A stretch of 64,000 bases of DNA, from contig JAYJMM010000099.1 of assembly GCA_037349105.1 (NCBI GenBank), positions 1,674,001-1,738,000 on the forward strand, read 5' to 3'. Source of the stretch: Limnomonas spitsbergensis (lineage: Eukaryota > Chlorophyta > Chlorophyceae > Chlamydomonadales). This document shows positions 10,864 to 20,692 of the stretch, in pieces. The position numbers were made by a program, and so were the translations under genes. Position 1 is the stretch's first letter. Each line of letters starts with the position of its first letter. The notes beneath the pieces are model-generated. The model searched no databases. It was not told the origin of the DNA and was given only the letters and a program-made list of their open reading frames with translations.

Positions 10864-12948
10864 ATGCCAGAATATCACGTCATCCGATGTAGCTCATGTC
10901 GAACTTTCCAGGTAAGTCTGCCGAGGCTTTGCTACTCATCGTCGTATCATTGCGCAACGGCTGGCCAATCAAAGCATGCATCTGGCATAGGTCCAGCAAG
11001 TGAAGAAGGTCCCGAAGTGGGCGTGCTCCACATGCGGCACGAAACAGACACTCCTGAAGGTGCTCAACCATAGCCGCTGGGCCATTCTTACCAGTTGGCT
11101 AACTTTTGGCCTGGTCGGCATAGAGATGCATGTGCCTCTGACTCGGATTTGGGGTCGGATGCGGGGGGCTGCATTTATTTGATTGCACACCAGACAACCT
11201 TTGGTAGGCTGCTGTTCAGCCACCCCTGGGCAGAATGGAACGAAGCCTGGACTGGCTTTATGGCTTGTAGCTTGCGACCCAAGCTGCAGAGCTTGCTGCA
11301 CCATGCTACTCAGGCTGTAGTAGGCCGTGATGTAGCTGAATTTTGGCTGAAAAACTGCAAAATAACCGCATTGGAGGCATGTCATACCGGTACAGTATCT
11401 CTTGACTCGTTGATGACGTTGGTGCCTTTGCGTAGTGGTGATCCTTGACTACCTTGTTGAATGCATGGCACGTTTGCAGAATCTTATGAAACCTTGACGA
11501 CGTAGGTGCATGCATGGCGCACGCATGCAGGTGTACGCAATCAGCACGTACCCCAAAGACTGCCGGCTAGTGTGCATGAACTTGAGCATGGCGCAAGGTG
11601 AAGAGGACGAGGAGAGAGACCAGGGGCGCCTTCAGGAGCTGGAGGACGCAGACCAGGAGGAAGACGCACACCCGGCTTGTTCCCTTGGCCTTCATCATGG
11701 CGGGGATGGAGCTGTGGGGCTGTCGGACACACAGCCAAAATCGAGCAGGCAGGCTGCTAGCTGGAATGAATATGTCTGTGAGGACAGGCATGATGCAAGC
11801 AGCGTGCAGGACGAGATGGCCCAGGTATCGAGTCGGCATGGGGGAGACACACATAAGATGTTAGAGCCAACCAGAGGACCTTTTAGGGCCAGGTGGCCAC
11901 TACTGGGCCCATTGGGCCCAAATGTTGGTTTGCCTACGTCCGGCGGCCCAAGCTGCATGGCTGGCTGTGCCAGCACACCCTGCCGCAGGCTATGAGATAG
12001 CTGAATTACAGGCAATAACGGTGGTGAGACATAGAGCCCCGCAGAAATCTTTGTTCACCTCTCACAGATTTGTATAATTCCTAGCTCACTCGTCCTGGAA
12101 TAATCTGATCCACCCTCCTGTTGTTCGTTCACACTAATGTCCTGGATTAAGACAACCCACTCTCCCGGGCGTTGTTCACACAAAACGCCCCCCTGTGATG
12201 CTACCCTGGACAGGACGAGGGTTTTCTGACTTGCATGGAAGGACATGGGGCTGCACGGACGCACTGCGGCAGGGGGCAAGCATCTGGACGCAGAGCAAGG
12301 GCCAGCTTCAGCAAGTCCGACCAGGACAGTACTCGACAGGTGACGGCAAAGCAACAGAAGACAGCCAGTGGCCACATTCACTCGGCAGCGCTGCCGCGTC
12401 AAACTCACGGTGGGAGTCTGGGGGAACCTGATGAAAGGCTGTGGGTGCAGCAGCAGCAGAGGCTGCTACAGCAGCAGCAGCAGCAGAGGCAGCAGCAACG
12501 GCAGGGACAGCTCCCATCTAATTATTCTGCTGCATCTACATCCGGGTTCGGCCAGCCGTCTACTGCTGCTGCTGCGCCCCTGCAGCCTGGCAGGGCGCAA
12601 TTCAGCGTTAAGCAGCCCGGGCGGAACAATTATATGGCTGCAGGCAGGGAGGCACCTGTCGCTGTCTCTTGCTGGGCACCTGCAGCCTGCTCGCCTCCAC
12701 CTGAATCGCAAGGCAAAGAGGCTGACAGGGCGCGAGCAGCGTGGGCGGTGGTTAATGAGGGTTCTCGGTCACAGAAAGGGCCATCACACGTACAAATGTC
12801 GGTCTTAGCTAGAGGGCGGGAAGTGCCAGCTGCTAGTAAACAGGGAAGCGCCGCACCCAGCAAATGGGGTGAATTTGTGGCGGGTGACGAGGCGGAACCT
12901 ACTGACTGCGACGATTATCTAGAGCAGGGCTTTGTTACAGCTATGTGA
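10864..12948 (+). CDS. MRNIP: MRN complex-interacting protein homologue (MRNIP / UPF0544 family)
   Basis: Four exons: 10864-10911, 10991-11059, 11531-11824, 12214-12948; all phase 0, GT-AG, 381 aa. Residues 1-39 (MPEYHVIRCSSCRTFQ, then VQQVKKVPKWACSTCG) form the four-Cys zinc ribbon of the family (Cys9, 12, 28, 31). YAISTYPKDCRLVCMNL follows, as in animal MRNIP. The acidic region after it (GEEDEERDQ) and two W-centred motifs (AASWNEYV; SKWGEFVAGDE near the C-terminus) match the repeated SRW-like motifs of the family. The middle is low complexity and Gln-rich. Human MRNIP (343 aa) binds MRE11-RAD50-NBS1 and supports ATM signalling and fork protection; the same role here is inference. Intron 2 (11060-11530) contains an inverted copy of the common interspersed element. 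Confidence 0.85.
11170..11355 (-). repeat. Common interspersed element, inverted copy in MRNIP intron
   Basis: Starts GCACACCAGACAACCTTTGG and ends GATGTAGCTGAATTTT, the complement of the family's two ends. Confidence 0.75.
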
Positions 12949-14601
12949 CGCAAGAGAGACTTATCTGTAATGTTTGGGACAAGGGGGGTTTATATGTTCA
13001 TGCCAGGCTGGATGCTTCTAGGAGGGAGGACAGGGCGCCACTGGGGAATGATGCTGGTTATTGTAACAAGTTTCACAGATGTTTTTGGAAAATGTCCAAA
13101 CAATGTTTCTTTCTGCAGTGAAGCAAAACTGCACCATAGGGGGAATCTGTCAGGGCAAGACAGATGAGCATAAGGGTAGGGTCTCTGTTCAAGTCCCTCG
13201 AGGATCCTCTTGCCCCTCTAGGATACTACAGTATCATGTGACATTGAGATCCTCAAGGAAACCGGTGCAACCCATTTTGTCCCTCCAGGATACAACAGGA
13301 TTCTGTCCATACAAAATACGCTCCCATGTAGTCCTTCTTTGGCATATACCGTAACCATTTCAGTCAACTCGGGAGATTTTTAATGTACTGCCCCCGTAAG
13401 TCAAACGAGATAAAAGCAAATTGCATATAGCCAACGGGTGTGCAACGTGAGTGTGTCCCTGCTTGATGCTGGTGAAAGAAAGAAAAGCGCCGGAAGAAAG
13501 GAAAGAGGTGAAGAGCAAAGCCTGGCTTATTTGTATTGGATTCTCTCCCCGAAACAGGCGCAACTTCATCAGATGCAGTTGATTGGGGTGCATGTGCCAC
13601 ATGCGGCATGGCAGTAGATTTGGCTGCATGAATATCAAATGATGCTTGATGGCTGGACTCTACGCTATTCAAAATCAGCAGAGCATAGACCGCATTCAAC
13701 AAACCATCACTGAAATACCTGTTAAGTTTGATCTCAAAGATTTACCTTTGACTCTGACTCAGTAGGTTTGGCTGCATGAGCATATCATGCAATGATGCAT
13801 CATGCATGGCGTGATTTCATGCGATTTAAGACCAGTTGATAATATACCTCAATCAATATAGCGTCATTGATATATCAATCCCCCCTCCATGAAAGTTTGA
13901 TCTCAAAGATTCTGGCATTGAACCCTGGTCGCAAAAGGGGCCGTACCGGCGGTACTGGGATTACATTTCAGTTTCCTTATCCTTCAACTTCAGTATCCAC
14001 TCATAATCCCATTATCGAAATCAGCAACGTCATTTAAGCCTTCTTCTTCTTTAAACTCATACAGTAGCATTGCTGCCCATACACGAACACCCAATTTGAG
14101 TGATCAATCCAAGCCAAGAAAGAAGCTTACCGTATCGGTACTGTCACGTGCATCGTTTTATCGTATGAGATCACGCGTCCACGATCTGAACTAGTTTTTC
14201 ACGACTGGATCAAATCGCTTCTACCTAAGCTGAGAAAAAAGGTGCTGGGCCGGCGCGACGGACGCCTGCTGAATAACAAGCCAGCTTTAACACAAGGTAA
14301 GAGTACAGAGGAAGCGCCAGCGTTTCCCTTGCAGCTGCAAGGTACCAGCTAGTGTAGGGATGTACTGGCAGGTCATTAATAGACAAACACTCCGTATTTT
14401 ATCGAGATATCGACAGCCCTTAAAAACGTACTTTTACTCTCCAACGTTTCAGTTAAATGACATGGCATTGCTTGCCAACGTTGGCAAGTGAGTGACGTCA
14501 TTTTTTCTGAAGTCCGTCATCTTTGAAGAGGAGCGCATGCCATTAAATACTGGATTACTTGTTATTTATCGACCTCGATTCCGATCGTACCAAGTGCCCA
14601 G
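12949..14601. other. Intergenic DNA with a degraded dispersed repeat
   Basis: No supported exon. From about 13740 to 14560 the sequence matches parts of 25180-26040 and 39230-40700 (same orientation) and of 20980-21345. It contains a 16-bp perfect palindrome (TTGCCAACGTTGGCAA, 14472-14487) next to TGACGTCA. Around 13360-13700 only short unsupported ORFs are seen. Confidence 0.5.
13740..14560 (+). repeat. Dispersed repeat family R2, copy 1
   Basis: Shares blocks with 25180-26040 and 39230-40700: a segment beginning GGTTTGGCTGCATGAGCAT, a TTGAACCCTGGTCGC-like segment, and a CGCAACGGATGCCGG-like segment before GGAATAACAAGC. Its right end (14416-14548) is repeated at 21210-21345. No coding capacity was recognised. 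Probably a non-autonomous transposon or a piece of the segmental duplication. Confidence 0.55.
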
Positions 14602-16357
14602 AGGGCCTCCATAGAAGCGAGGGTGTTGCAGGCGAGGGTGGACTCATCGCTGCTGCAGCCCATCCTGAGGCGCGATTATCTAAAGCTGCAGGTCCTAATT
14701 TTACTGGTATGAAGTGTGCCTGAACCTGTGCCTGCTACAAGAGCATTTACTGCATTTTGGTGTGCAGTTTCGGCCCACATGCACAGCATTGAGCCAGCTA
14801 ACACAGCATCCCACCCTTAAGGGCAACATCTTGCATTAGTTGCATGCATGTGCAGCTTCCACCAGTACTGACAGCCCCCGAATGCATGCCCAGCCCCCCG
14901 CATGCATGCATGTTACCCGCCCGCTTGCTCTGATGGACTGTAAAAACTTCACAAAACTTCACCGCTTGCATGCACAGCTCCCACCCACATACACTCTGCC
15001 CACATGCACACACCTATGCCCACATGCACAGCATCCCGCCTGCTTGCGGAGCGCCCCTCACGCCTACGCATTCCTTGTATGCACAGGTCCATGCCTGCAT
15101 TCACAGCACGTAGCCGCGCTCGCGACCCTCCACCTGCATTCTCAGCTCCTTCCCACATGCAAACACCCCGCCTGCATGCACACTACCCCCGCTTGCACGC
15201 ACAGTTGCCTGGCGCCTGCCAATATGCTCTGCACCTCGCCCTCATAAACGGCCTTTCAACCACATGAGCCATCCCCTACCCGTGTACACAGTCCACCCCC
15301 CCATGCACATTTCCCGCAGGCCCGCACGGCCCCCCAGTCCCCCATCGGCTTTCACTGTTACCCACCCATAGACACAGCCCGTATGCACATGCTTCCACTT
15401 GTATGTACTGTTACTCCCATCCGCTGGTACTGCCCCCCATCCCCATTCACATTCCGCATTCTGCAGACCCCCACCTGTATGCAATGTTACCCCCATCCGC
15501 CCGCACGGTCCCCCATCCCCCATCCGCATACACTGTTATCCACGTAGGCACTGCCCGTATGCACAGGCCCTTATCTGTATGCACAAGTCCCGCCCAAATG
15601 GGCGGCTCTCCGCCTGTATGCGCAGCCCCACGCTTGCACGCACAGCCCCCCACCCGCATTCCCAACCCGTAAGCTATGCGCCCCGCCAACATATGCAGAC
15701 TCCCGTCCACGTGCACATTCCCGCCCGCCCACACAGTCCTCCACCCGCATTAATTGTTAACAGCGCCCTGCCGTATGTGTAGCTCTCCATTTGCATTTAC
15801 TGCCCTATGGCCGTATGTTTGTACAGCCTGTCCGGATGTACAGCCCCCGTCCGTATGCGCACAGCCCGTATGCATATTGCATAGACCATGGCCAGCACAC
15901 ACAGACCCTAGCCTGCATGCACATGCATGGGTCACTGCATTTGGGCGGGGAATGTGCATTCGGGCGGGGAATGTGCATTCGGGTAGACCCTTTAGAAACA
16001 GCAAGCCATGTTGTACATTGATTCATTAGCCGAGACGGTTGCAAGCTCCATTGGGAGCTTCCATTTGAATGTGTTACGGATATGCGAGCGGCTAGCGGAG
16101 TTCTTGCGGTATGTGGGTGTGCCATCCAGAGAACCTGCTGCTGTCATGGCCACCCCTGCTGCCCCTACAGCCCATATAGCCCCTGCAGCCCCAGCAGCCT
16201 TCCTCCCCCAGGTTCATCTGAAGAGAGCATGTCCGCATCAGTCCAGGAGGCAGCTCTTTACATTGGCACTAGCCCAGAAATCTTGATAGCTTTTGTGCAG
16301 CCTTTGGGCCTAGATGGAAGAAATTTGGCACGGGCCATCTACCAGACTACCCCCTAG
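14602..16357 (+). CDS. Unrecognised protein, three C-terminal exons (5' end not found)
   Basis: Tentative exons: 14602-14691, 15996-16108, 16198-16357, joined at phases 0 and 2 with AG/GT borders, ending in TAG at 16355-16357. The peptide starts RASIEARVLQARVDSSLLQ and continues through YLKLQ into KQQAMLYIDSLAETVASSIG and ERLAEFLR. It ends ALYIGTSPEILIAFV ... ARAIYQTTP. It looks helical and soluble, about 120 residues seen. I do not recognise the family. No start exon could be placed upstream because the DNA there is a dispersed repeat. The first intron is almost wholly the GCATGC-rich minisatellite. The third acceptor is a choice among several AGs. It could instead be a decayed gene. Confidence 0.4.
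14830..15930. repeat. Degenerate GCATGC-rich minisatellite in an intron
   Basis: More than 30 loosely conserved copies of a unit of about 20-30 bp with cores such as CCGCATGCATGCACAGC and CCCGTATGCACAGCCCC. The composition leaves long open frames on both strands with no protein character. Confidence 0.7.
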
Positions 16358-16660
16358 GAGTGGAGTCGACCAAGTTCGCAGTGTGTGTCATTGCGCGCGT
16401 CATGATGCGCAACCAACCTGCTCAGTCGGGTCTCATTCCCACCTTTTATTTTGTATTTTTTAATCGGATTCACTATGCAGACCATATTGCCTAGCCATGC
16501 CCTTTGTTTCATGATGTTTGAGGCACCTTCATTTTGCTTGATATGCACGAGACATGCCTCTCAAGTAGAGGCTTTGAGCAGGGCTTCTGACTGAAATCTT
16601 GGTTTCCTGATTTCCCCTCGAAAATTGTATAATTCAGGATTCATGTGACGGTATTACGGC
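16358..16660. other. Short non-coding stretch after the unrecognised gene
   Basis: About 300 bp, presumably the 3' UTR and downstream flank. No exon, repeat or RNA gene recognised. Confidence 0.4.
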
Positions 16661-16678
16661 TTCAATTTCATTTCATCA

Positions 16679-17345
16679 CAATTATGCTGATGTGCCCCAG
16701 GTATGCCACTCTAGGAAACCAATGCAAGGTTCAATACTGAACCTTAATTATGCTGATGCGCCCTAGACATGCCACTCTAGGAGACCCAAGCAGGGCTCAA
16801 TACTGAACCTTAATTATGCTGATGCGCTCTAGACATGCCGCTCTAGGGGGCCCAAGCAGGGCTCAATACTGAACCTTAATTATGCTGATGCGCCCTAGGC
16901 ATGCCACTCTAGGAGACCCAAGCAGGGCTCAATAATTCTGAACCTTAATTATGCTGATGCGCCCTAAACATGCCACGTTAGGAGACCCAAGCGGGGCTCA
17001 ATACTGAACCTTAATTATGCTGATGCGCCCTAGACATGCCACGTTAGGAGACCCAAGCAGGGTCTTAGACTGGAATCTTAATTATGCTGATGCGCCCTAG
17101 ACATGCCACTCTAGGAGACGTGAGCAAGGCTGTAGACTGAAATCTTAATTCTGCTGATGAGCCACAAGCATGCCACTCGAGGAATCCCAAGCACGGGGTT
17201 AAATTGAAATCTACGTTGTGTCGATGCCCCCCAGGCTTGTCACTCTAGAAGACCCAAGCAAGGCTGTAGACTGGAATCATAAATGCACTGATGCGCCCCC
17301 AGCATGTCACTCTAGATGACCCAAGCTGTGTTGAAGGTTGAAATG
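16679..17345. repeat. 66-bp tandem satellite, about 10 copies
   Basis: Units begin ATTATGCTGATGCGCCCTAG and continue with CATGCCACTCTAGGAGACCC and AAGCAGGGCTCAATACTGAA. Unit starts are at 16681, 16747, 16813, 16879, 16948, 17014, 17081 and 17148, a period of 66-69 bp. Two or more degenerate units follow to about 17345. The left units are the most alike and decay increases to the right. No long open frame. Confidence 0.9.
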
Positions 17346-17639
17346 TTGAGTGTGGATCCCTGTGATACTGATTGAGGGATACTGTTGCTACCGGTAATCC
17401 ACTTTCACTGGGTAAGGCTGTTGAGTCAAGTTCAAAACCACTGTATATTACATGACGGAAACCTCAATATTGGCGGAAATACGAGCCAAGCATAGACAAT
17501 CGAAGACAGACTGAAGTTTTTTGTCACTTCGCAAAGAACTAAGCGCCCCCCTGACTCCTTCTCCCTCTGAACTGTGTTCATGTGGTGCACACAATACTGC
17601 ATGCACAGAAGGAAAACATTATGAGACTTATATCCGCAG

Positions 17640-18200
17640 TTGCTCTCCAAACTCCTGATTAGTTTTGGTGAATGCCTGGAGCGGTCGCTGCGCATCCTAT
17701 GATCCTAGCGAAAGCAGCCCTCAAGTCATCAAGCTTCTCCTCAGAGATACCAGCAGAATAGCTGCTGTCTTGCACCAGGGCTAGCCGTGATATACGGACA
17801 TACGGTGGCTATGGTCCTGGACAAAGCATCTGTCCTTGAAGCTTGACCCCAAAACAAGCGGCGCCTCAAGATCTGCCAAACAAGGGGCCGTGATGCAACA
17901 CCGGTCCTGGTGAAAGCCAATTGTGATACCATCATACTGCTGCATGATGACGTCAAGCGTGGCACGCTGAAAGAGCGGTGACTCGTTGCTGAACAAGCGC
18001 TGCTTTGCTGTTGCAATAATAGCCACAGTGACCTCTATGGAGCCTGTCATAGGCACTATGTGATACCTTCGAAGGGCATGAATGGTAGAACTGAGCAAAT
18101 GGAGCAGGTGCAATGTGCCAAACCTTGACCATCCTACGGCCGGTGGCCCGGGCAAAACAGGGCTTGATGCACGTGGATCCCCGGGCCTTAGCTGAATCAC
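17640..18200 (-). pseudogene. Probable broken gene of unknown family, downstream of TIR copy A
   Basis: A minus-strand open frame from 18200 to 17781 has protein-like content (GSIEVTVAIIATAKQRLF, ATLDVIMQQYDGITIGFHQ). It ends at a TAG just where another frame continues with ALVQDSSYSAG and ISEEKLDDLRAAFARIIG to a TAA near 17655. No plausible intron joins the two frames, so a frameshift is the simplest reading. I do not recognise the domain. It may be the 3' part of a gene that TIR copy A interrupted, or an unrelated relic. Confidence 0.35.
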
Positions 18201-18512
18201 AGCAGAGGCTCCCTAAAATAAACACGTGTAGCAGACCCTGGGTTGCACCTTTTTGTTTGCAAGTGGCAGTTCAGGATATCTGACTGACCTTAGCAGCAAC
18301 TAAGTTGCGGTAGAAGTTCCATCAGCCGATACATTGCGCTGACCAGTCACACAATACTACGAGAAGCAGCACATGGGGCTGTACCCAAGCGGGGTAAGGG
18401 AAATAGAAAATTGATACATAACAAAGGCTTGATCCATGGCATGCTCTGTTTAAATCCACTACTGATGTATATTTGCCCCTGTTTATAGAAAAGCTTGGGG
18501 TTAGCGAATTTA

Positions 18513-20692
18513 TTCATTAAACCAGGAGTCCCTTCCCCAGCATGCTCCGCTCTTGGGGATGTACGGGAGGGATAACATCTGCGGCTCTAGTCTCTGCGGA
18601 GGATACACGCCGCTGTGGAGCACTGGGATCAAGACCTGCGCTAATCAAGGACAAAGAAATAATAAGAAGGCAGCGAAATTCAAGTTTGAAAAACTGAGAT
18701 GTGTAAGGGTGCTTACAAGCTGGGATCTACTAGGTTTTGCTAGGGTGGTTTCAAACTAGGATCCCCTGAGATATGCGAGGCACGTGGTAATTTCCGATTG
18801 AGATTTAGAGAGCTCAACACAGGTGCTATCTAAACAAGTTACAGTAAGATTTGGAAGAGTTTTTAAACTGGCATCCACTCATATCTGCAAGGGTGCTTAC
18901 AAGCTGGGATTCACTAAAATCTGCAAGGCATTTTAAACTTTGATCCACTGAGATCTACACGGGTGGTTTCAAACTAAGATCCACTGTGATCTGCAAGGCA
19001 TTTTAAATTTGGATTCAATGAGATACGCCAGGGCTGATTTCAAACTAGGATCATATCCGATTTTAAAGGTTATTTCATTATGGGAATCATGGAGGTCTGC
19101 AAGAATGATTCAACCCCCTGATTCAACGAACATTAATTAACTGTGATTGCTTTCTGCCATCATACGCCTACCATGGAACGCATTCCTAACCATCAAACAA
19201 ACTTATTTTGAGAGAACCAGTACATAACGGTAGTGAACAACCATAATATCCGAGGGGAGTGAGAATGCACGCTTAATCTTTTATTTGTTCCTGAAGTAGC
19301 TGCATTTCAGAAGCGGCACGGCATTTAAATGATATCTCCCTTCAGGGTGCGTAAGAAAGTGGCAATGGTGTTATACAAACCCCGCAGGCCCGCGAGGACT
19401 CTAGTATGGCAGGTTCATACTGGTTCCTCAAATAAAAAAGAGTAAACCGATGCTGATATCCAGGTTTTGATTATAATTATCTTGAATTTTGATCAGTGCT
19501 GTGCCGATTACGGTCCTTACGGTGGCTGAATTACGTAGCTGAGTTTCAGTCGCCGTAGTTGCAAGGCAGATTAAGCTACTTTTACCAGTAAGGGACGTAA
19601 TTAGTTACCGCGTAATTACTTACACGATTTCTAAATAACGGCGCAATGGCACAGCAATGATATTGATGCATGGATCAGATAAATGGAAATGATGGTACTG
19701 ACAGAGCATCATCCTCACCTCAAATACCATGTTTTAGTTTTGTTCACAGTATGTTAAAGGGCAGCATGGATCGGGATTAGATTTTAGTTTTTCCTCTGTG
19801 ATGAGATTCGAACTCCGTTAACGTCACTTTCAACTAGCGCAAATTCAATTCGGTTGGAGCTTAAAATGCTAATTGTGTTTTCGTAACGGCATGTCACCTA
19901 CTAGCCTGCCTACTCGCCAGTCATTTGTACAGTGATTTTCTTAATGAATTTTTTAGATACTTAGGACTGCCTAAAGATAACACTGTCGCCAGTACCAACC
20001 TTGCCCCTCATGTGTGCCAGGGAGAACTCCGCCTGCTTGTATTTTGAAGCACCGTAGTGGTCTGAGCAAACGGCAATGAAGATTGCCAATCTTGTGTGCA
20101 CTGCTTGAGGGCGTCTTGTGAGACTTGGACCCAGTTAACCTCATCCTGCATTGTCAGGTAGACAGAACACGCGTTTTGTTTGCAACAGGCAAGCAGAAAC
20201 AGCCATCAGCCATTTATCAGGACCCCAGCAAAGCTTAGCATCAATCTGCTTCTACCAAGAATTGATACCGAAAGCTCTTGGGAAAAGCGCATTGCAACTC
20301 CACATTACAATGTGCGCAACAAACCGCACTGACCGGCAGCACTTCATCGTCCAAGAACACAGACCAGCCATCCTCCACCAAGGCAGCATACAGCTTGTTT
20401 GCAAGGCCGTCTCCATAGCGACCCGTGTCAGCAGTGCAGTATGATATCATGATCTCCCATTGCCGCCTACGAGGTTCACAACAACACTCAGGCCTTGCAA
20501 AGTTTAATTAGCAAAACGTACCAACACAGTCTTGACACGTTTATATTCGTGACCTGTACCATGCATGACTGCATGTCTCACATTTCCTGAGTTCCTTTCC
20601 GTCGGATATGGTTGATACTCCCGACGCTGCTGCTAAATGAAGCCTGGGATTCTCCCAGGACGTCCTCTGATGTCAAACGCTCACTCAGTCAC
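18513..20692 (-). pseudogene. TIR-domain gene copy A: truncated, frameshifted, no ARM domain
   Basis: Leader exon 20692-20582, then TIR exons 20466-20334 (133 bp), 20145-20000 (146 bp) and 18635-18513 (123 bp). Exon 1 reads IMISYCTADTGRYGDGLANK and ends in the BB-loop-like FLDDEVLP. Exon 2 is 11 bp longer than in copies B and C: an insertion at 20084-20094 shifts the frame before the part that carries the catalytic-type Glu. Exon 3 (LHSGVYPPQRLEP, RDSWFNE) ends in GAA-TAA where B and C have GAG followed by a GTGAGAC donor, so the splice into the ARM exons is lost and no ARM sequence follows. It lies on the strand opposite to B and C. Confidence 0.75.

Noticed and set aside
12308..12711. Minus-strand Ala/Leu-rich ORFs opposite the MRNIP last exon
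   Set aside because: Antisense readings of its CAG-rich (poly-Gln) tract.
13915..13940. Possible Pol III B-box-like string (TTGAACCCTGG) suggesting a tRNA-derived SINE
   Set aside because: No matching A box, cloverleaf or 3' tail could be found in any R2 copy.
14798..16125. Many overlapping His/Pro/Cys-rich ORFs on both strands
   Set aside because: All fall in the GCATGC-rich minisatellite.
16358..17432. CRISPR-like array (regular 66-bp period)
   Set aside because: Units are contiguous with no repeat-spacer distinction, and the genome is eukaryotic; it is a satellite.
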